Shown piece by piece: positions 58,573-64,000 of a DNA stretch of 64,000 nucleotides. The stretch is taken from contig NZ_CYGX02000027.1 in the NCBI RefSeq assembly GCF_900019265.1, forward strand, positions 174,161 to 238,160. The letters run 5' to 3'. The first letter of the stretch is position 1, and each line of letters opens with the position of its first letter. The notes beneath the pieces are model-generated. The model worked only from the letters and a program-made list of their open reading frames with translations. It was not told where the DNA came from and searched no databases. Position numbers and translations under genes: made by a program. This DNA is from Paraburkholderia ribeironis (GTDB lineage Bacteria; Pseudomonadota; Gammaproteobacteria; Burkholderiales; Burkholderiaceae).

Positions 58573-58616
58573 AAAAAACGAGGCGCACACATAAGCGTGT
58601 GCACCTCGTTTTTTAT
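58573..58616. terminator. Bidirectional terminator after the carboxypeptidase gene
   Basis: Long arms (58573-58590 with 58597-58614, one mismatch) flanked by A and T runs; it lies 12 bases after the carboxypeptidase stop and 50 bases beyond the stop of the convergent gene. Confidence 0.88.
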
Positions 58617-58666
58617 CGGGATGCCGGTACGACAGCGGCGTGGGCGAACCGACGCCGCCGCGTCTA

Positions 58667-59278
58667 TCAATGGACTTTCTTTTTCGTCGCAGCTTTCTTC
58701 GGGGCCGACTTGTTCGACGACGTTTTCTTTGTCGTCGTGCCGCTCACCGGGTGCTTGCCCTTTCCGTTCTTGTGCTTGCCCGACGCGGTGTGCGATCCCG
58801 TCGAGCTGGCGCCATGCGCGCGGGCCAGCGGCACCGGGTCGTTCCAGCTGAACGCCAGCATCTGGGTGCCGACGTAGCCGCAGCGGAATTTCAGATTGGC
58901 AGGGTCGCCTTCGCCGTTCCCGCGCACGCCGACTCCTTCGACGGTGACGATGTTGTCCACCTTGACGCGTTGCTTGCCCTCGTCGAACGAATCGTTCCAG
59001 GGCGTGATCGATGAGTGGGCGCTGTCGAACGAACTGGGTGGAAATTCGACATGGTCGAAGGCGGTAGACGTGCTTGCGACAAAACCGCCATGAGCGGCGC
59101 AATCCGCGACTAGCGGATCCGCATGCAGCTCATTGACGAACTTGTTGACGAGGTCGTTGTGCTGTTCGAGTTGATCGGCGAATGCGGGTGCAGTGCAGAT
59201 GAGCGAGAGACTCGCTGCGCAGGCTGCCAACCGGCCGACTAGCCGCAGCAATCGGCACGGTACGTTGGTGCGATCCAT
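58667..59278 (-). CDS. Secreted hypothetical protein with lysine-rich tail
   Basis: 203 residues. Signal peptide (LVGRLAACAASLSLICTAPAFA, cleavage after AFA at about 34), a central domain of about 110 residues with two Cys (ADCAAHGGFV, FRCGYVG) that could form a disulfide, and FDHVEFPPSS/SFDEGKQRVKVDNIVTVEGVG. It ends in a 40-residue tail of Lys, Ser, Thr, Pro and Ala (KSAPKKAATKKK), like histone H1 tails. It is perhaps related to proteins called BspC-domain in databases, but I am not sure. Function unknown; the tail may bind anionic polymers. Confidence 0.75.
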   Translation of the reverse strand: MDRTNVPCRLLRLVGRLAACAASLSLICTAPAFADQLEQHNDLVNKFVNELHADPLVADCAAHGGFVASTSTAFDHVEFPPSSFDSAHSSITPWNDSFDEGKQRVKVDNIVTVEGVGVRGNGEGDPANLKFRCGYVGTQMLAFSWNDPVPLARAHGASSTGSHTASGKHKNGKGKHPVSGTTTKKTSSNKSAPKKAATKKKVH

Positions 59279-59445
59279 CTAGTTCTTCAGGCGCAAGTGA
59301 GATATGAGGCACGTAAGATGCCCAACTAGCGGGTGGAGTTCAATCCTGGCACAAATATTTTGACTTGCCTTCGTGCGCGGATCCGGCGGCCTCGATGTGA
59401 CCGGCTCGCCGATCGCCACGGAGGCTGACTTCAGACCCGCTGCTG

Positions 59446-60129
59446 TCACGTGCGTGGGCCGCCCAGCCGATATCTGCGCACATCGTACGTGGTGACCCAC
59501 GCAGGTCGGTAGACCGCGATCAAGGCCGTCGACATACCCGTGAACCAGGCCTCGCCGGTGGCGAGCAGCAACACGCTGAATGCGTAGCCGACAGGAATCA
59601 CGATCATCGAGCCATCGGCGAGCACGATATGGATGCCGAGCGCCGCGGCTGCGGTGAGCGAGACCGCGATCGCGGGCGAGACGAAACCCTGGCCGAAGAT
59701 AAACATGAAAAGATTGCGAGGCAGCCAGGCGATGCTGATGCGCTGGAGCAAAGTCGAAATGCCGACAGGCACCGCACCGTATACAAGAAAAGTCAACGCA
59801 ATGCCTTGCCAGGGTGCATCGAAGACGACGGCGGCAAGACCCGTGACCACCGCCATTGCGATTAGCGACAAAGCCCAGTCGAATAGCGTCACGATGAGCG
59901 TGGCGCCAAGCAGGTGCATCACGGTGCCGTCGTCGAGCCACGCGTTGCTCGCCCACAGCACTGACACTGCGACGATGATCGCAAGCCAGACATGCTGAAG
60001 CGTGCCGTCCTGAAGTCGTTTGAAAGGATTTTTCCACAGTGCGAGCGCGACCACTATCGCAGTGGCGATCCAGCCACCGACAATCATCCAGAACGGAAGC
60101 GGTGTGTAGAGGAAACCCATGAGACTCAT
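59446..60129 (-). CDS. CbiM-like membrane protein (energy-coupling factor permease family, uncertain)
   Basis: 227 residues with six to seven hydrophobic segments. The middle (GQGFVSPAIAVSLTAAAALGIHIVLADGS and GYAFSVLLLATGEAWFTGMSTALIAVYRPAWV, residues about 140-213) resembles the substrate-specific component of cobalt/nickel ECF importers. However, the metal-binding N-terminus (MHIPDG-type) of true CbiM is absent, and no ECF ATPase or CbiQ gene is nearby. So metal transport is doubtful. It follows the LuxR-type regulator gene on the same strand. The ATG at 60129 is chosen as the first in frame after the upstream gap. Confidence 0.6.
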   Translation of the reverse strand: MSLMGFLYTPLPFWMIVGGWIATAIVVALALWKNPFKRLQDGTLQHVWLAIIVAVSVLWASNAWLDDGTVMHLLGATLIVTLFDWALSLIAMAVVTGLAAVVFDAPWQGIALTFLVYGAVPVGISTLLQRISIAWLPRNLFMFIFGQGFVSPAIAVSLTAAAALGIHIVLADGSMIVIPVGYAFSVLLLATGEAWFTGMSTALIAVYRPAWVTTYDVRRYRLGGPRT

Positions 60130-60232
60130 ATTACTCGTTGGACGAGAAAAGGTGTGAGCGGATTCCATGCCAGCCGATGCAAACGCTGTCAGACAGCGTG
60201 TGTCCGGGCTTTTGCACGCGTCGTCACGACTC

Positions 60233-61111
60233 TCATGCCGAGCCCGGCGTAACCGGCTTCGCTGCCGGCTCGACGGGCGGCGTATCGCCATAGGTTGTGG
60301 CTGGTTCGGCAGCCATCGGCAGTGGAGCGCTCGTGTCGTTCGCCGGCAACGGATACTGGAAGCGCCGCCGCTTGTGGCGCCGCAGCGGGATCACGCCGGC
60401 TTGTCCCATCACCGGACGAGGCGAGCCCTCACCGTTGTTGCGCAACACCTGCAAATGATTCGACAGCCAGCCGTTGTAGAGCGCGACCGCGGCGGCGCGA
60501 TTGGGCGCGCCGAGTTGCTGGAATATGCTGGTCAGATGGATCTTGACGGTGCCTTCGCTGATGCCGAGCGTGCGCGCGATCATCTTGTTGGTGCTGCCCA
60601 TGTGGACGCAGCGCATGATTTGCTCCTGACGCGGCGACAGCCCGCTGGAGAGTTTGTTGCGGCGTGGCGGCGGGTTCTTCTCGTCGAATGGTCGGATGGC
60701 GATATCCGGCGGCAGCGGCGGATCGAGCGCCAGCGCGCCGGGCGGTACGTAATGGCCGCCGAGGAGCACCATTTCGAACGCACGCACGATCAGACATGGA
60801 TCGGTTTCGCGCGGCACGACGCCGAGCACGCCTTCGTCCATGAGTTGTCGCACGGCGACCGGCGAGATGTCGTCGGTCAGCACCGCAACGCGCAGATCGG
60901 GGAAGTGGCTGAGCAGCTCGCGCGCATCCGTGATCGACATCCAGTCCTGCCAGTCGATCACGAGCAGGTCGGGCCGGTAACGCTTGAAAGTCCGTTCGAT
61001 CTGACGCCAGTCCTGTGCTTCCGTAAAACGCGCCAGCCGGTCAATTTGCCGCAGTAATGCCTTGAGCCCATCACGTCGTTCTGCGTTTGAGTTGAGTATC
61101 GAGAATCGCAT
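60233..61111 (-). CDS. LuxR-type response regulator with degenerate receiver
   Basis: 292 residues. A receiver-like domain (1-120) has the phosphoacceptor Asp53 (LLVIDWQDW), but the acidic pair normally at residues 7-9 is NSN and the conserved Lys is Arg (VVPRE). A LuxR-type HTH follows at about 160-220 (LSPRQEQIMRCVHMG, IARTLGISEGTVKIHLTSI). The C-terminal 70 residues are Pro/Ala-rich and unstructured-looking. GGAG is six bases before the ATG at 61111. No histidine kinase gene is nearby. Probably regulated other than by classical phosphorylation. Confidence 0.85.
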   Translation of the reverse strand: MRFSILNSNAERRDGLKALLRQIDRLARFTEAQDWRQIERTFKRYRPDLLVIDWQDWMSITDARELLSHFPDLRVAVLTDDISPVAVRQLMDEGVLGVVPRETDPCLIVRAFEMVLLGGHYVPPGALALDPPLPPDIAIRPFDEKNPPPRRNKLSSGLSPRQEQIMRCVHMGSTNKMIARTLGISEGTVKIHLTSIFQQLGAPNRAAAVALYNGWLSNHLQVLRNNGEGSPRPVMGQAGVIPLRRHKRRRFQYPLPANDTSAPLPMAAEPATTYGDTPPVEPAAKPVTPGSA

Positions 61112-61273
61112 GCATGTCTCCAGTCCAGATGAATCGGGCGAAGTGGCACGACGTACCCGCCGGCACATGAGCACATGAGCCGGACGCGTTGCAGTGCGTC
61201 GCGATGTCTATGATGACAAATTCCCTTCAGTTTGACGGCCTGTCCAAAAGGCATAGGAAGAATGACGGGACAA

Positions 61274-61304
61274 ACAAAAAGCCCCGCTTGGCGGGGCTTT
61301 TTTT
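61274..61304 (-). terminator. Terminator after the DUF2863 gene
   Basis: Ten-base stem (61278-61287 with 61291-61300, arms aaagccccgc/gcggggcttt), loop ttg, with A and T runs on both sides. It lies 18 bases past the DUF2863 stop and can work in both directions. Confidence 0.88.
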
Positions 61305-61321
61305 ACGACAGCGGGCGATGC

Positions 61322-62536
61322 TCAGTGGAAATGCGGCTGTGCTGGGTCCGCATCCTCCGGCATTTCGGCATGGACAATTTCGCCGAGCGGATCCGCATAC
61401 AGCGGTACGCCGCAGTCATCGCAATATTCCGGCTCGAAGCGGCCCGCGTGGCGGCGCACGTCGGTCACGCCGGTCTCCTTGAGCAGCGCGACGATTTCTT
61501 CGAGCGGATCGTCCGATGCGGGGGTCTGCTGCGGTTCTTCGTCGATGCCGGGCTCGCCGTTCTCGCGGCCGTACAGCGGCCACACGACGCCGTAGATCAC
61601 ATCATTGCTGCCCCGGCGCGTAAAGCCGACGCGGTATTCGTCGATGCGGCGTTCGCCGAAGCCTGCGACCACTGCGCGCAGCTCCTGCGGCGCGGCGCCA
61701 ATTGTGTCGAATAGATAACGCACGGCGGTGCGCACGGTGTGGGGACGCACGCTTTCGTCAGCGTCACGACACGCCGAATAGTACGCATCTGGCAACAGGC
61801 ACTCGAATTCGCAGCCGGGCAGCACCAGCGACAAATTGGCGCCGCCTTGCGTTGCCCATTGTTCGAGACATTGGCCGCGCTCGATCCGGCTACCGTGCTC
61901 TTCCTCTTGCCAGCGAAAGGTCGGCTCGCCCACGGGGGCCGCGACCACCGCGAGCAGGAAGCGCGGGTCGGCCAGAATCGGTGAGGTTTCAGGCAGTTCG
62001 CCGAAATTGAGCTTGACGTTGCCACCGGCCATGGCTGCCTGGGCAAGCTGCTGGGCGATGCGCCATGTTTCGACGTGATGGCGCGGCAGCTGATCGATGC
62101 TGTACAGGAACGGCGCCATCGCGACGCGCGTATTGGCGGCGAGCACATGTGCCTGCAGGTGTGCGCGCAGCGCGTCGGCCGCGTCGGCTTTGAGCGGGCC
62201 TGACGGAATCATGTAGCGCGTCCAGGCGAGCACGGGCGCGGCGATCAGCAGCGCTTCGCAAGGCACGCCCTCATGTTCGATGATGAACGACTCGCTATGG
62301 GTTTCCGCCATATCGGCGAGTGCGCCGTATGCGTCGGGATGATTTTGTTGCAGATGATCGAGCGCAGCGTCCAGCGTCGTCTGGTTGGCGTTGCGGATGA
62401 TCTTGGCCAGCAGCGCGTCGAGCTTCGCTTCCCAGAAGCGGTCTTCGGTGCGGCTGCCCGACGCGAAAAGCGCGAGCGAGAGACCGACGAGCTTGTCGGC
62501 ATCGGGTGGGAGACGTTTGGCGATTCGCGAGCGCAT
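61322..62536 (-). CDS. DUF2863-family protein
   Basis: 404 residues, soluble, no signal peptide. N-terminal helical part (FWEAKLDALLAKIIRNANQTTLDAALDHL), a central part starting ALLIAAPVLAWTRYMIPSGPL, and near the end a Cys pair (EYCDDCGVPLYADPLGE) of zinc-ribbon type, then a His-rich tail (HFH). DUF2863 is a betaproteobacterial family without known function. The gene is alone on the minus strand with its own terminator. Confidence 0.85.
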   Translation of the reverse strand: MRSRIAKRLPPDADKLVGLSLALFASGSRTEDRFWEAKLDALLAKIIRNANQTTLDAALDHLQQNHPDAYGALADMAETHSESFIIEHEGVPCEALLIAAPVLAWTRYMIPSGPLKADAADALRAHLQAHVLAANTRVAMAPFLYSIDQLPRHHVETWRIAQQLAQAAMAGGNVKLNFGELPETSPILADPRFLLAVVAAPVGEPTFRWQEEEHGSRIERGQCLEQWATQGGANLSLVLPGCEFECLLPDAYYSACRDADESVRPHTVRTAVRYLFDTIGAAPQELRAVVAGFGERRIDEYRVGFTRRGSNDVIYGVVWPLYGRENGEPGIDEEPQQTPASDDPLEEIVALLKETGVTDVRRHAGRFEPEYCDDCGVPLYADPLGEIVHAEMPEDADPAQPHFH

Positions 62537-62759
62537 AAATCCGGAAATTGGGGGGCAGAGAACCTTATATTCTAGTCTCTTCTATGCCGTCATATTGTTT
62601 GGCCGGCAATGCCGGATGGATTAGGACTTTTCTACACCAAAAATCAGTGCGTTGCGCGAGCATGCCCGCGTGTCTGAGGTCGACCTGGCCGGATGGTATA
62701 AGACACCCTCGGAGGCGTGACTCGCTTCTATACTGACCGGACGGCGTTCGGCGGGTGCC

Positions 62760-62775
62760 TGACAAGCGTTTGTCA
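62760..62775. promoter_or_regulatory. Inverted repeat upstream of the AI-2E permease gene
   Basis: tgacaa-gcgt-ttgtca, a perfect 6-base inverted repeat 38 bases before the start codon, at a position suited to an operator. The rest of 62537-62812 shows no gene. Confidence 0.35.
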
Positions 62776-62812
62776 ATTCGTCGCCGTGGTCTGGCGCCAT
62801 AGGAGATTCATA

Positions 62813-63928
62813 GTGAAATCGGACCAACTGATCGAACAACTCGCCGCTGTATTCGCACTGATTGTACTGGTGGGCGGCTCGTTGCTGGTGCTGGCTCCCT
62901 TTACCACCGCGCTGCTGTGGGGCGCCATCCTCAGTTATAGCTCCTGGGGCCTCTACCGGCGGCTGACCGCTGCGCTTGGCGGGCGTCGCAAGTGGGCTGC
63001 CACGTTGATCGTGGTCATTATCCTGGTGGTCGTGCTTGGGCCTTTCGTCTATGCGGGTTTTGCGTTTGGCGCGCACGTCCACGAAATCGTGGCGCTGGTG
63101 GAGAGGTTCTTTGAGGGCGGCTTGCCCGATTTGCCTTCATGGGTCGGTCGGATCCCGCTGGTTGGCTCAAACATAGTGGCCTTCTGGGATCATCTGACAA
63201 GCAGTAGTTCCGAATTGATTGCGCAGTTGCACACGCTCGCGGCGCCGGCCGGCAAGTGGATTCTGGCGGCGGCGCTTGCTGTTACGCACGGTCTGGGACT
63301 GTTGGCATTGAGCATCGTGCTCGCGTTCTTTTTTTATACCGGAGGCGAGGGTGCGGCTGCCTGGCTGAATGCGGGCATGCGGCGCATCGCCGGCGAGCGC
63401 GCCGATTATCTGCTGGCACTGGCCGGCAGCACGGTGAAGGGCGTGGTCTACGGGATCCTCGGCACCGCGCTCGTGCAAGCGGTGCTGGCTGGATTCGGTT
63501 GCTGGATTGCGGGCGTGCCGGCGGCGGCGTTGCTTGGACTGGCGACGTTTTTTCTGTCGGTGGTGCCGGGCGGCCCGGTGGTCGTGTGGTTGCCCGCGGC
63601 TATCTGGCTATATCACGGGGGCGCGACTGGCTGGGCGATCTTTCTCGTCGTATGGGGGGTGCTGGTCGTCGGCATGTCCGACAATGTCATCAAGCCGATC
63701 CTGATTGGCAAGAATAGCGATATGCCGCTGATTCTCGTGATGCTGGGCATTCTGGGCGGTGCGCTTGCCTTCGGCTTCCTTGGCGTTTTTATCGGCCCGA
63801 CTTTGCTGGCGGTCGCTTATACCGTGCTGCACGACTGGACGATCGGCGCGCCGGCTGCGCGCGCCTTGGCGCCCGATGTGAAAGCGCCGGTTGTCGATGA
63901 CCCTGGACGGATAGGAAAGGCGCCGTGA
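62813..63928 (+). CDS. AI-2E family transporter (UPF0118/PerM-type permease)
   Basis: 371 residues, about eight transmembrane segments. The large loop after segment 3 and the conserved region VPAAALLGLATFFLSVVPGGPVVVWLPAAIWL with DNVIKPILIGKNSDMPLILVMLGILGG (residues about 232-312; positions only) mark the family, whose members have been linked to autoinducer-2 export or to sodium/proton exchange. The GTG at 62813 has AGGAG seven bases upstream; the open frame extends 32 codons before it without similarity. Confidence 0.88.
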   Translation: MKSDQLIEQLAAVFALIVLVGGSLLVLAPFTTALLWGAILSYSSWGLYRRLTAALGGRRKWAATLIVVIILVVVLGPFVYAGFAFGAHVHEIVALVERFFEGGLPDLPSWVGRIPLVGSNIVAFWDHLTSSSSELIAQLHTLAAPAGKWILAAALAVTHGLGLLALSIVLAFFFYTGGEGAAAWLNAGMRRIAGERADYLLALAGSTVKGVVYGILGTALVQAVLAGFGCWIAGVPAAALLGLATFFLSVVPGGPVVVWLPAAIWLYHGGATGWAIFLVVWGVLVVGMSDNVIKPILIGKNSDMPLILVMLGILGGALAFGFLGVFIGPTLLAVAYTVLHDWTIGAPAARALAPDVKAPVVDDPGRIGKAP

Positions 63929-63946
63929 ATAAATTCCGGATAACGC

Positions 63947-63975
63947 TTGCAAGCCCCGTCTGGGCTCGCTAGAAT
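63947..63975 (+). promoter_or_regulatory. Strong promoter for an off-window gene
   Basis: TTGCAA (63947-63952) and TAGAAT (63970-63975) with a 17-base spacer near the right edge. The -10 equals that of the tRNA-Leu promoter in this window, so a stable RNA gene downstream would not surprise. The gene itself is outside the window. Confidence 0.65.
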
Positions 63976-64000
63976 CTCGCTCTTTCGTGCTCCGGAAACC

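Overview
The window is high-GC proteobacterial DNA with dense, mostly co-oriented genes. Gene content and order (secG, tRNA-Leu, nuoA to nuoN, DUF2818, NUDIX; ilvI-ilvH-ilvC, psd, pssA, leuA; rpsO-pnp; proteins of families DUF2863, DUF3106, DUF3619 and DUF1178) point to a betaproteobacterium of the Burkholderia/Paraburkholderia group, main chromosome. No rRNA, transposase, integrase or CRISPR array was seen. One tRNA gene is present.

Layout. 1-5.1 kb (minus strand): a cut-off short-chain dehydrogenase, a LOG-family nucleotide hydrolase with a TetR-type regulator, then a three-gene lipid operon (metallophosphoesterase, glycosyltransferase, diacylglycerol kinase). This operon resembles the rhizobial PlcP-Agt phosphate-starvation lipid-remodelling pair and has a near-consensus Pho box in front. 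5.2-7.5 kb (minus): a sigma factor followed by DUF3619, DUF3106 and RDD membrane proteins. 7.7-15 kb (plus): branched-chain amino acid genes ilvI, ilvH, ilvC and leuA around the phosphatidylethanolamine genes psd and pssA. 15.1-20 kb: a SulP transporter with a beta-carbonic anhydrase, a lipoprotein, and an orphan periplasmic binding protein with a Pro-Ala-Ser repeat linker. 20-25.7 kb: rpsO, pnp, a quinone oxidoreductase, tpiA, secG, tRNA-Leu(GAG). 25.8-41.8 kb: the complete 14-subunit NADH:quinone oxidoreductase operon, DUF2818 and an ADP-ribose-type NUDIX hydrolase.

42-43 kb holds a small two-gene unit, apparently inserted: an 81-residue basic protein with a HicA-like outline and a 174-residue helix-turn-helix partner, preceded by a perfect palindrome overlapping a -35 hexamer. 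It looks like an uncharacterised toxin-antitoxin-type module. 43.2-47.2 kb (plus) carries DUF1178, a two-subunit acyl-CoA dehydrogenase and a two-subunit MaoC hydratase; between these pairs is a block of repeats forming two hairpins that differ by compensatory base changes. 47.3-54.5 kb holds two glutathione transferases flanking a minus-strand operon (PaaH-like dehydrogenase, PaaG-like isomerase, histidine phosphatase, aminoglycoside-phosphotransferase-like kinase, ACAD11-like dehydrogenase). The kinase plus ACAD11-type pair suggests a pathway for 4-hydroxyacyl-CoA.

54.6-64 kb: an aminotransferase, a PIN-domain protein ending in a 15-base tandem repeat, yaaA, a cytosolic M14 carboxypeptidase, a secreted lysine-tailed protein, a CbiM-like membrane protein, a degenerate-receiver LuxR-type regulator, DUF2863 and an AI-2E-family permease. 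The window ends in a strong promoter for an off-window gene. Many very long open frames opposite real genes are shadows of high-GC codon usage and were left out.
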